Assembly: GCA_006386115.1 (NCBI GenBank)
Contig: VFIW01000015.1
Span: 489,001-553,000, forward strand
Source: Globisporangium splendens
Taxonomy: Eukaryota > Oomycota > Peronosporomycetes > Pythiales > Pythiaceae
Direction of reading: 5' to 3'
DNA length: 64,000 bases
Shown here in pieces: positions 39,533 to 51,000 of this stretch; the first letter of the stretch is position 1; each line of letters starts with the position of its first letter. The translations under genes and the position numbers were made by a program. Under the pieces are notes generated by a model. It searched no databases. It saw only the letters and a program-made list of their open reading frames with translations, and was not told the origin of the DNA.

Positions 39533-40910
39533 TCACTCCAAGGAAGGCGAGTTGAGCACGGGGATCGTGTAAAAGTGTGTGGATGGCACCTGGTTGCGCG
39601 TCGTGTCGCGCAGTTTGTCCACCTCACGCGCGAAGTCGTGCGAGAGGAACGAGACCGAGTACCCCACGAGCGTCAGGATGCAGCCCAGTTGCGCCGCCGC
39701 GCGCATCTGGGACACCGAGAAATCGTCCTCTGTATAAATACAGGGATTTGAGTGAGCTTTAATGCATACATGCCATTGAATGAAATGAAAACAGCGGTGG
39801 TCCTTACCGTAGTTCCATAACTTTGTCTCGGTGTCGTTCTTTCGCATGGTGTTGGTGCAGTATTCCTCTCCATATCCACGCTCAAGGCACTGCATATATA
39901 TAAATCAGTTCATAGACGTCAGAACGAGCGCTGTAGACTCGCATTTATGCATACAAGCATATAAAAACGTACCTCAGCGATGGTGAGGTGCTTAAAGTCC
40001 TTGACGACGGCGAGGCCGATGGGCAGATAGAGCAAGAACGCCACGAAGAAGAGCGCCGTGAACACCGCCTGGATGAGGAACGTGCGCCGCACGCTCGCCA
40101 CGCGCGCTGCCTGCGCGTCGTCCGCGGGGAGTCCCGGGTCCGCCGGCAGCCCATTGTTTGTAAACACGCCCGAATCGTGCGGCGACCGCATCGAGCGGTA
40201 GATCTTGGAGCTCACCGTTGTCTACAAATCATCGGCAGCAGCATGAGGTATGAGTCAGGTTTGCATGGTTTAATGCAGCAATTATGCATTTGTATACAAT
40301 GAGCTTACGTTGATGAAGACGGCGATGGTCTCGAGGAAAAAGAACCAGTAGGCTGCGTAATTGTGCACAGTCGGGTACGACGACGTGCTGAAGAAAGACT
40401 GCGTATGCGCATTCGCAATAAACATATATATATGAGCAGGTGCCAACTCATTCTCATATATAAAAAGCATCGCACCAGCACGGGCAGCCCGATCGTCGAG
40501 ATCGCGCCGAGGATCATGCACGCTCTCGCCCAGCGCAGCGTGACGCGCGAGACCTGGCCCAACAGGATCGGCCGGTCGAGCACCGCACGCTGGAACTCGA
40601 AGTTGGACACCCACGTGCACGCGAGCGCCAGCGCCGCGATCGTGAGTCCCACGCAGAACACATAGTACCCCGGCGAGTCTATAAAGACACCAACAAGAAC
40701 CGTTAGAAGTGCATATAGAATAGATACATAGAATGAGCACACACCTCGTCCCATGTCGGAGAAGTAGGGCCAGTCGAGACCGCCGGTGTAGATGTCCCTG
40801 GTCTTGGTGAGGATGAGGCACGTGACGAGCGTCACGACAACGACGCCCGACGCGACGAGCGGCGCGAACATGCGTGCCCGCATCAGCAGCGCCGGTGGTA
40901 GCGATGGCAT
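39533..40910 (-). CDS. FRAG1/DRAM/Sfk1-family multispanning membrane protein (328 aa)
   Basis: Exons 40910-40745, 40678-40476, 40398-40309, 40221-39973, 39889-39808 and 39729-39533 join in phase. About six hydrophobic spans are visible (APLVASGVVVVTLVTCLIL, YYVFCVGLTIAALALACTW, ACMILGAISTIGLPVL, AYWFFFLETIAVFIN, FLIQAVFTALFFVAFLLYLP, AAQLGCILTLVGYSVSFLS). The first loop TRDIYTGGLDWPYFSDMGRD matches the FRAG1/DRAM/Sfk1 family hallmark, in which a short extracytosolic loop with PYISDxG precedes span 2. Relatives act in the ER/Golgi or lysosome, in GPI-anchor lipid remodelling, PI4P signalling or autophagy. Which branch this belongs to is not decided. An in-frame ATG 18 nt upstream (40928) is an alternative start. 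Confidence 0.75.
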
Positions 40911-40928
40911 TGCGCACAATATGCACAA

Positions 40929-42180
40929 TATGCACGCACGCGCGTTTGTATGTGCGTATATGAATATATAGAAATGCGGGTATGCACTTGTCGGAGCGCG
41001 TCGGAACAGAGAGACGTCCGCGCTCTTGATCCGTTCGACCCCTCGTCTATTTATTCCAACCTATGCCGTTTATAGACAGTGCGTCCACGGGATATAGAGT
41101 GAACCGTGTCTCTCTCTCTCTCTCTGCTGCTGACGGCGTTCTGACTCTTTATGGCAAATGGGTCGATGTGAGTGTGAGGCACACACGTTTATGCACATGC
41201 TTGACTGGCGAGGGATAGAGAAAAAGATTTGCGTCGACGCTGCCGACATGAACAATTCAATATGGCGCGAATGGGTTGATGCAAGAGAGCGCAGGCACGT
41301 CACCATGCGATATTCACAACGGCGTTTTGTATATTCTCTTTATTTGCCAGTAATCACCATCAATGAACCCACCAAGGATGTGAAACCGGTGTTTATATAC
41401 AGTAGATATGGGATCACTGGACACGCCAGATCCACGAGGTCGTATCCGATATCTGCAGTGACTGGAGCACACCAGATCGATAAAAGAAGATCTTTTGCCT
41501 TTTGGATTACAGTGCGCATGCACCAAAAGAAAGCCAACGTCGAGGTCGGAAGAAGAAAAAATAAAGAAAAGAGAAAAAGAGGAGAAAGCTTTGACGGCAC
41601 ACTATGCAGAGTGGGACTAGATTGGATCAATACGCACGCTTTTTAGAGGAGTCCATTTCAGATCAACAGTGACTCCTTGGATATATGCACGACAGTGCCA
41701 CACTCGCCGGTATGGAAATCTATAAAAGGGTACTGCTGTTGTTTTATCCGGACAGCCACTCCATTTACACACAGAAAACAGTGCAGCAAAAATGTGAATA
41801 AACAAAAACAACAAAAACAACAAAAACAACAAAAAAAGTGTGACGGATGGATGGACTTTCCAAAACTTCAATCACCATCTTCAACCTCTGCTTTCACGAC
41901 AGAATTCAGCGAGCGACGTCTCCATAAAAGCAAAGATGGCTAGTTAAACAAGCATAAATGCATTCGTATTTTTTCTTTCTTTAAACGTCTGGTACAATAG
42001 CGATAAATTACATTTTCACGGGTGGCTGGCTATCAAACCGCGCATACGCATTCAAGACGTTCACAACGAACGCGCATTCCATATCGCTTCATGCGCGGCT
42101 TCGAAACGCTTTTGACGACTCGACCTTGGCTCATTTCCCCTCGCTTCTTCTTTTTCGTATTCTTTATCCGCCTCCAGTCA
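40929..42180. other. Intergenic region with A-rich tandem repeat
   Basis: This 1.25-kb spacer has a CAAAAA/CAACAAAAA-type tandem run at about 41797-41838 and a CT run at 41110-41126. No domain-bearing frame was recognised. Confidence 0.45.
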
Positions 42181-42450
42181 TTACAGTCGACTCGATCGCG
42201 ACGTCTTCATGAGGTTGACGAGCGAGTTGGCGTACAAACTGTCCGTAGCGTCACTGCAGCGGTCCGACTTCTCGGCGTAGACGTTGATCGGCAGCTTGTG
42301 GCGGAACTTCTGCTCGCCCGACATGCGCGTGTTCTCGTAGATGGAGCGCTTGGCGTGCGCTGCCGCGAGCAACGCCTCGTTGATGGACGACGAGTTGCTC
42401 GCGTGGTGGTGGTGTGCGAGCGCTTGGCGGGTGCGGGGCGTCTGCGGCAT
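42181..42450 (-). CDS. Small hypothetical protein (89 aa)
   Basis: A single-exon frame from ATG at 42450 to TGA at 42181 has GC-rich, gene-like codon use. It has a His-rich N-terminal stretch (ALAHHHHASN), a helical segment (INEALLAAAHAKRSIYENTR), a basic/aromatic core (GEQKFRHKLPINVYAEKSD) and a Ser/Arg tail. No signal peptide, membrane span or known domain. Called on composition and lack of an overlapping alternative; function unknown. Confidence 0.45.
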   Translation of the reverse strand: MPQTPRTRQALAHHHHASNSSSINEALLAAAHAKRSIYENTRMSGEQKFRHKLPINVYAEKSDRCSDATDSLYANSLVNLMKTSRSSRL

Positions 42451-43596
42451 CTTGACAATGGGGAGCTGAGCACGTCTGTGTCTGTGTGTGCGATCTTGGG
42501 TGCTGATTGGGAAATGAGGAGGGTTTGGATACGCCTGCCATTCAAGGGAGCCGACAGCATACGACAGCTCGATTTGGACGCCTCAAAAGAGCATTGCATT
42601 AAAGATGCTGATCGAAATGTGGAGGCTTGTTGTGGGTGGTGTGATATAGAGGTGAGAGAGAAGTGTGGTGGAGAGTAACGAGAGGGTATGCGCTTGTACA
42701 GGATTTGAGGACAGGTGTCAGAAACGACCAGATGGCTGATGAAAAGTTCAACGAGCCACTTGTGCAAACACATATTTTCATGATACTAATTGTAAACGGT
42801 CTAGTGTGTATTACAGTCGTCGAACGCTGTGAGTTGCCTCACACAACACCGCATTACAAAGGGTATTGCATTATACAAATGCAGACCATTGATTGGCTGT
42901 GCGGGCTTCAGCCGTCACAAAAATCTGAGTCGCGCGTGTCATTGCTGACAAAAGTGGTGCAGCGTTTCCACCGAAGAGCTCCAAATGGCGTAAAGATTTC
43001 TTCATGCTTTCTATGCGGCAGAATGGCTCGCGTGTGACATGGAAAACCAGAAAGCGGCAGCAACACGCGCATACTGCTGCTTCGTTTGTGGCGGTGGTGC
43101 GTGTTTCTTGCGGCCAGGGGGTTGCATGCAGGCGGTGGAGCCCTGACGTCACCTTTGGTGTCGTTTTTTTAATCCTTGCTGCTGCGCGTCTACCAGCTTG
43201 ATTGTGGCGCCTTGATGACGCATTGGTGCGAAATCTTGGGGAAAGGAAGGCTTCCACTTCAAGGGCACTGGTGCAGAGAATGAAGAAGGTGTCGCTGCTG
43301 GTCTGAGGTGCCTACCTGCCTTTCCTTCCGGTGGTGGTTCCAAGACTACCTACCTATTTGCACGGTGGCATGCGTACCAGCAAGTCGTTTGCTGCATTCT
43401 CAAGCTTCATCTGAGCTCGCCATCCATGTGCAACGCGCGGCTTTCGTGCATGCCAAAAGTCGCGCGTTGCACACACACTTGGTTCAGGAAGGTCGCCTCC
43501 GCCAAATTTGGCACGAAGGTGAACCGACAGAGAATCTTGATGGCTCACGGCGCGAAATCGCTAATCCAGACGTGAAAGAGACGCACACACGCAGCC
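42451..43596. other. Divergent intergenic region
   Basis: This 1.1-kb spacer lies between the small minus-strand gene and the plus-strand coiled-coil gene. Plus-strand frames at 42663-43037 and 43308-43613 have no domain and no exon support. Confidence 0.4.
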
Positions 43597-45998
43597 ATGA
43601 ACGAGAGCGGTAAAGCCAGCGCCACTGCGAAAGAAAGCAGCACGCGATCTTTCCTCGCGTCATTATCACGCGAGCCTCAGCTGCCTCCTCCATCCAAGCG
43701 CGACTGGCTCATCTCAACACTAAAAGACGAGCAAGTCCAGCGGCACGCGAACGTCGAGACGTGGAGCGCACTCTGCGACGGCGAAGCGCAGGAATTTTCC
43801 CATGAAGGTAGTACGCTTCATCAGTGTGTGTCTATAGACTGCTCTGCGATCTATCTCCTCATGCATTGCGTTTGTTTCGATAGTTCAACGCTTTGAGCGC
43901 GAATTGACGCGTTCGCTGCACGCGACCGAGCATCTTGGCTCACCCAATGTGTTCCGCACGGCTATGTGTTTCGGCGTGCTGCACAAGATCAGCGCCAAGT
44001 TCAAGCGCTTTGAGCAGGTGGTGGTGATGATCCGCAAGGAAACCGAGTGCGCCATCTATCTGCCGCGTTCTCCAAAGAGGAATGCCGAATCATCAGCTGA
44101 TGGAGCAGCGACAGCGATCGAAGCCTCGTTTGCAAGGAAGACGTATTTCACGGAGCTGAATGAAGTGCTCGCGGAGAAGCAGTCGCTCGAGCGAGAATTG
44201 TAAGTGTCTTCCAATTGTCCTCCAAGCTATGACCACCACTCATAATAATGTCCTCCACTGTAGGACGCACTTGGACGATCTGTACGCGTTCATGCAGAAG
44301 CAGCTCCGCAACAACGAGCAGATGGTCGACCGCCTCGCGCAGCGCTGGGCGCGCGTCGTGATGAAGCAGACGCTCGTGGACTGGCGCAAGATCATCATCT
44401 GCAAGAAGTACACGCGCGTGCTGCTCGAGAAGACGAGCGGTCGGTGGTCCAAGCAGCGGCTGCAGCGGCTCTTCCGTCGCTGGGCCGCGCACGCCGGCGC
44501 CGAGAAGATCCGCAAGACCAAGCAGCAGCTCGCGCACTACCAGGACCACCGTCACGACTTCCAGGACCTCGTCGTCAAGCTCGAGCAGCAGATCGAGAGC
44601 GCGAAACAGGAGAGTAGGACGAACCGCGAGCACGTCGACTTTGCCAAGCGGCAGCTGCTGAGTCTCGACCATCTGCTGCGGCAACTGGAGCTGCGCATCC
44701 GACAGAGTAACGAGCGCAAGCTCCAGAGCATCGTCAACCAGTGGGGGACGCTCTGCTTCGCGCTCGTGGACTGCGAGGTCGCGTACCTGCAGAACATGCT
44801 CGACGCCGTCAACATGGCGCAGTACGTCGATGTCACGGTGCTCGTGCGCAAGGGCGAAGAGCTCAGCGAGCTGCTGAACCTGCCGTCCGATGTGCTCGTG
44901 CTCCGGTGGATCAACTTTCAGCTCTCGCAGTGCGCGACCTTCGACTACTACGTTAGTTCTCCGTTGTCGTCGTCCACTGGCGCCGGTGGCTTCATTCAGA
45001 ACTTCACGTCCGACATGCACCGCAACTACGTGTTGCGCCACATCGTGAAGCGGACCCTGACGTTGAACGATGCGCAAAAAGTGCCACCATCGCTGTGTCG
45101 GGCATCGACGTTTGTGTCACGACGCGAGGGCGGAGCTGCTCCCCCGGATCCTCTGCATGCCTCACGTCCAAAGATCCCAGCGCCGTTCGCGAACCGCGAA
45201 GAGCTCCGCGTCGCGCTCTCGGAGACTCTGGATCCAGCGTGTCCATCTTTCCTGAGCGACCAGGTCGTCGCTGGGGATTCTACACAAGCCATGGGGGATC
45301 TCGTGTTTTGCCTGTTTAGCTTCCTCGTGTGCGAACATCCTCATCTACAGGCAGGTGCCGTGGTCTCCAGCGTCACTAGCGCGTCGCACTCGAGCTGCCA
45401 GGCGCCCATTCCACCTTCTGATGCATCGCCGTGTCCTTGGCAAGATGCCCAGGTCGCTCTCGATGAAGCTCGAGCCGTCTGGGAACGCGTGCGCGAGCAA
45501 TGGACCGAGTTGCAGACTCCGTTCGAGATCCAAGAGACCACGAAAACGACACCCGACGTGACGTCTCCGCTGCAGCTGCTCGTGAAAGCCAACATCGCAC
45601 TGCAGAATGCAGTCAACATGGTGCAATACGCTTGTTCCAAGCGCAGCGTGGTCATGAAAACCTGGGGTTGTGTGCATCGCAAGATCCAGCAGGATGCATT
45701 GCGCTTGCTACTGCGCCGTGGACGCAACGAACCGCCCATGGTGCTCCTTGATCGACGCATCTGGCGCGAAAAGTACATGCTCACGACGCTGCACATCCCG
45801 AAACTCGTGGTGCAATTCGTTCAAATCGACGCAGACCAGACAAGAAGGCATCTTTATGCTCAACGCGTCGAAACGGCAGGCACACGGAAACTTCAGACAC
45901 CAAGAATGCACAGCAGGAGCATCCTCCTTTCGCTCCCACTGTGCCTAACTCGCGCGCGTTTTACGAATCATTTCTGTGATTGGAAGGGGCTGAGCTGA
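43597..45998 (+). CDS. Coiled-coil protein with Sfi1-like and CH-like segments (753 aa)
   Basis: Exons 43597-43807, 43884-44199 and 44264-45998 join in phase. The first ~175 residues contain a helical region (FRTAMCFGVLHKISAKFKRF). Residues about 195-250 hold Trp-spaced basic helices (RLAQRWARVVMKQTLVDWRK, TSGRWSKQRLQRLFRRWAAH) resembling Sfi1 centrin-binding repeats. A long coiled coil (DLVVKLEQQIESAKQ...) follows. Near residue 410 the segment LPSDVLVLRWINFQLSQC looks like the core of a fimbrin/plastin-type calponin-homology domain, and the following FIQNFTSDM..NYVLRHIV region could complete it. Together these suggest a basal-body, flagellar or cytoskeletal protein. No orthologue is named. 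The last ~40 codons fall in DNA that is repeated in degraded form 800 bp downstream. Exon 3 may hide further small introns. Confidence 0.65.
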
Positions 45999-46160
45999 CA
46001 CTTTGCACTCTTGTGCGGTGCTTCGCCATGACTTGCCAGAGAAAGTTGCCCATCAGGCGTTAGGTGCCAGCAGCGTCAACGCTCGCTCAGTATGACGCTG
46101 TTGTTCCTCAATGATTGGCATTGATGGCGAATGATTGGCATGGAGTCTGTTGCACGCGCG
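45890..46160 (+). repeat. Degenerate direct repeat, copy 1
   Basis: It pairs with 46690-46960. Shared anchors, in order, are CTCCTTTCGCTCCCACTGTGC, GTTTTACGAATCATTTCT, GTGCGGTGCTTC..GACTTG.CAGAGAA, AGCAGCGTCAAC, ATGACGCT..TT.TTCCTCAA and GATTGGCAT.GAGTC. Copy 1 overlaps the 3' end of the preceding gene and has its own small internal duplication of ATGATTGGCAT near 46110-46142. Confidence 0.6.
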
Positions 46161-48018
46161 AACCAAAGTCAAAGCGCGTCAATTTTAACACCCGAGTGTA
46201 ACAGACGGTACCGCCGCCAGCATTGTGTGGCAGCGAGTTCGAGTAAATCTCCTTATGCGCTTTGTCCTGGACTTGGCGTGAGTTTCAATGCCGTACTGAA
46301 AAAATCTGTTATAGGTATGGAGAAGCCATGCGTTGCGTGCGCACAATGGTCACACCGTTTGGAGGTGAGGATGCTGTTGACTCGAAAGCGTGGATCAAAC
46401 GGCAATGGGTAAATCCGTGCCGCATGACTCATCGGCGCTGAGTAACTCGTATATGGCGTTTCGTATAGCCCAAGAATCTGCGAGCGTCTGCCGTGCGTGC
46501 CTGCGTATCATACAAAGCAAAAGGTGAGGTCTCTGCTTGTATGCTTATGTGGAGGTTCTGCTGGATATCGCCGTTGGTGGACGGATGGTCCAGGAGCTAC
46601 AACAGACGACGGCAGTGTGCTGCTGTTGTGACGAAATCCTTGATGAATAGTATCAACAGAAAAGGCAAATGGAGAGAGAGACAAACACCAAAATGCTCGA
46701 CAAAATCCAATTTGAAGTGCTCCTCTCCTTCCGTTCCCACTGTGCGTTTTAAGAATCGTTTCTACGCTGTGAAGGATCCGAACAGTGATGTTGTGCTTTG
46801 TGTGGTGCTTCAATCAGCTTGTCAGAGAACTGTCCATTGCGCATCCAATTGCGTTTGACCATTAGGCGGTAAGCAGCGTCAACAACACGCACCACTCGCG
46901 CAGTGGATGACGCTCGTTTTCCTCAACGATTGGCATCGAGTCCACTGCATCCACGGCTTTAACCCAGAGCACAACAGTGCAGTAACAACCTCCACATAGC
47001 CGTGAAGTCGTGAGGTGCCGTGCTTGACGCACACACGACGGGTTGTTGTCCAATACAGAATTGTGCAAATCTGCAGATCAGTATTCTTATGTGGAGTTTG
47101 TACTGCAACAGCCACCTATTACTTTCTTCAATCACAACGGAACAAAACAAGTGCGGAAGGCAACAGCAACGACGACTCGTGGACGCGATTCCGAGATCTG
47201 TCGCAAGTGTATGTCGTTTTTGCCCGAGCAAACCTGTGGAGGAGAATGATCACGAGTGTGTGGTGACCACAAAGCAGGCTGTTTCGGCCACCAACGGCGG
47301 ACGTAACAGGGTTCAAGACGAACGTGCAGCTGGCAGCAGTGGCGTGTTACCACAGCAATGTGGCACTGCGGTAACGCCACAGTGTCGAAATAATCGTTGA
47401 CGAACACCCTCCTCATTCTGGAAGGAGCTGCTGGTTTCTCTGGATTGGTAAAGATACGCGGCGGACTGGAGCGGACGAGGGCGAATAGGGGTACGCTTGT
47501 AAGCGGATCCGAGTCTATCCAAAAGTAGCAGTGTACCTCGATCCACAAAAGTGTTTGCCTCATCATAGTGAGACCCAGTCACAAGCACAGCGTTCTGCGA
47601 ACGTGCAATATTGTTGGTCGAGTCAACAAAGACACGTCGCTCGATAATCATTTGCCATGATGACACTCCGAGGTGACTCCGTCGTTCGAAAAAAAACGAG
47701 TCAAGTCCACCTTGTACGGTAGAATTTTTCTGCAAGGATTGGACGAGAGAGCTGCAAGTTGCTCTCGAGTGCACCTCTCGAAAGGGTGCACGGGGATGTC
47801 GCTGCTTTAAGTCGGCGCGCGTCTCTCGCGCCGCGTCAACATCGCCGCTGATTGCATCGCCTCACGCGTCTGCGGCGCTTTTCCTGTCTCCTCGGATCTT
47901 TTTGCTCTTGTTCAGCTCCTCACCACGTCACTCTCACCTCAGTAGCTTGGAGAATTCTCATCTTTGTGCTTGCCCATTGTCAAATATTCCTTCAAGTACA
48001 GCGAACAACGACTTCAAG
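45999..48018. other. Two-kilobase non-coding region before the ABC transporter
   Basis: Apart from the degenerate direct repeats, no gene is supported. Many short frames on both strands lack domains. The last ~150 bp are CT-rich and presumably hold the promoter and leader of the transporter. Confidence 0.45.
46690..46960 (+). repeat. Degenerate direct repeat, copy 2
   Basis: It carries CTCCTTCCGTTCCCACTGTGC, GTTTTAAGAATCGTTTCT, GTGTGGTGCTTC, GCTTGTCAGAGAACT, AGCAGCGTCAAC, ATGACGCTCGTTTTCCTCAA and GATTGGCATCGAGTC in the same order as copy 1. Divergence and indels indicate an old duplication. Confidence 0.6.
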
Positions 48019-51000
48019 ATGTCGTCGGATCCTGGAGTCCCGCCCAGCCCCGCGTCGTCGATCTCGTACACCACGGGTCAAGACATGATGGCACAGGGTG
48101 CCCAGGCACTGCATCGCGACATTGCAGCCAAAGTCGAGGTCGCGCTGGGCAAAGCGTTCCCGCAAATGGAAGTGCGCTTCAAGCACGTCTCTCTTTCTGC
48201 CGACTTGGTCCTCGCCCACGATCCGAACCACCAACCACAACATCACCACAAAAATGAAGACGGAGGCAGCGACGGTGAGAGCACCCACAACAACAACGAA
48301 CTGCCGACGCTTCCGAACCATGTCTTGCGCAAGATCGCCAAGGTCGGAGCCAAGAAGCACACGGTGACGCGCCACATTCTCAAGAACATCACCGGGACTT
48401 TCAAACCTGGTACGGTGACGCTGATCTTGGGCCAATCGGGTTCCGGCAAGTCGGCTCTCATGAAGTTGCTCAGCGGACGGTTCCCAATCGACAAGGAGAT
48501 CAACGTCGAGGGCGAGATCATGTACAACGGCATGAGCCGCGAAAAGCTGCTGAAGCGATTGCCGCAGTTTGTCGCGTACGTCACGCAGCACGACAACCAT
48601 TTTCCGACGTTGACGACGAAAGAAACGCTCGAGTTTGCGCACGAATGCTGTGGCAGCGAGCTCTCGAAGCGCGCTGAGAAGTTCTTGTCCCATGGCACTG
48701 ACGAAGAAAACGCCGCTGCCATCGAAGCTGCGCGAAGCGTGTACAAGAATTACCCGGATATCGTGATCCAGGAGCTTGGTCTTGAGATCTGCCAGCACAC
48801 ACTGGTCGGCAACGCGATGCTCCGCGGGATCTCTGGCGGTGAGCGCAAGCGCGTGACGACAGGCGAAATGGAGTTCGGCATGAAGTACGTCACTCTCATG
48901 GACGAGATCAGCACGGGGCTCGATAGCGCCGCGACATTCGATATCATCAACACGCAGCGAAGCATCGCCAAGCTGCTGCACAAGACCGTGATTATCTCGC
49001 TCTTGCAGCCATCGCCTGAAGTGTACGCGCTGTTTGATAATGTCATGATCCTCAACGAGGGCGAAGTCATGTACCATGGTCCATGCCAGGAAGCAGCAGC
49101 GTACTTTGAATCCTTAGGGTTTGTGTGCCCGCCGCGACGCGATATCGCCGATTTCTTGTGCGATCTCGGAACCGACCAGCAGCTCCAGTACCAAGTGGGT
49201 CCGCCACCAAACGGTTTGCCGCGTCATCCACGGCGTGCAAGCGAGTTTGCTGAGCTGTTTATGGAATCGTCGATCTACAAGACCATGGAGCAAGAAATCG
49301 AAGAACCATACGACCCCGTGCTGATCAGCGATGCGATCACGCATATGGACCCAATTCCCGAATTCCAGCAATCGTTCTGGGCGAGCACGTGGTGTCTTAT
49401 GAAGCGCCAAACCAAGCTGCAGTTGCGTAACACGGCATTCCTCAAGGGCCGTGTGATGCTCGTCGTTGTCATGGGACTCGTGTACGCAAGTGTGTTCTAC
49501 CAAGTCGATTTGGCCAACGTCCAGGTCGTCATGGGCGTCATCTTTGCGTCGATTCTCTTCTTGGGTCTCGGCCAATCGTCCATGCTCACGACGTTCTACA
49601 ATGCACGGCAGGTTTTCTACAAGCAGCGTGCAGCCAATTTCTACCGCACGTCGTCGTACGTGCTCTCGTCATCCATCGGCTACATCCCGTTTGCGATCTT
49701 GGAGAGTCTGGTCTTTGGGTCTATGATCTACTGGATGGGTGGCTTCGTGTCTGAAGCTGGAACGTTCATTATCTTTGAAGTCTTCCTCATGCTCGGCATC
49801 TTGGTGTTCCTCGCGTGGTTCTTCTTCTTAGCGGCTGTGGCACCAGACCTCCACATCGCCAAGCCTATGGCGATGGTCTCGTTGCTCATCTTCATCTTGT
49901 TTGCTGGATTTGTCGTGACGAAGGACCAGATCCCAGATTACCTGATCTGGTTGTACTGGTTGAACCCGATTGCTTGGACCTTGCGCAGCATCGTCGTCAG
50001 TCAGTACCGCCACAGCAGCCTTGACCGGTGCACGTACGACAACTTTGACTACTGTGCCCAATACGGTGGTCGCACGATGGGTGTGTACTCGCTCGCGCTC
50101 TTTGACGTCCCATCCGAGAAAGAGTGGATCGTGTACGGTGCCATTTTCATGGTCGCGGCGTACTTGCTGTTCATGGTCCTGGCATTCTTCATTCTCGAGT
50201 ACCGCCGCTATGAACGTCCTGAAAACATTGCGCTACCAAAGGAAGTCGCGCTCTCGCAAGGTACCGGAAGTGTTACTTCGGGCGGTGAAGAGCAAGAAGA
50301 CGACACTTACGGTCTGGTCATGACACCGCGTGGTGCTGACGTCGTGCTTCGCGTTGAAAGCCAACGCGAGCGCAAGGTTGCCCCCGTGTCGGTCGCCTTC
50401 CAGGACCTTTGGTACACTGTGTCGGTCCCTGCTGGGAATGGTCAACCTGCTCAGTCTCTTGATTTGCTCAAGGGTATCACGGGGTTCGCTCTCCCAGGCT
50501 CGATGACTGCGTTGATGGGTTCGTCCGGGGCAGGGAAGACGACGCTCATGGATGTGATCGCTGGTCGAAAGACTGGAGGTTCCATTCGGGGTAAGATCTT
50601 GTTGAATGGCTTTGAAGCATCGGATCTCGCGGTGCGCCGTTGCACAGGATACTGTGAGCAAATGGATATCCACTCGGAAGCTGCTACTTTCCGCGAAGCG
50701 CTGACCTTCAGTGCATTCCTTCGCCAAGGTGCCGATGTTCCCGACAGCCACAAGTACGACTCGGTCAGTGAATGCCTGGAGCTGTTGGCCATGGAAGATA
50801 TCGCAGATCAGATCATCCGCGGTAGTTCTTCCGAACAGATGAAGCGCTTGACGATCGGCGTCGAGTTGGCTGCCCAGCCAAGTGTGTTGTTCTTGGACGA
50901 ACCGACAAGTGGCTTGGATGCTCGATCGGCAAAGGTGATCATGGATGGCGTGCGCAAAGTGGCCAACTCGGGACGTACAGTCCTGTGCACGATCCACCAA

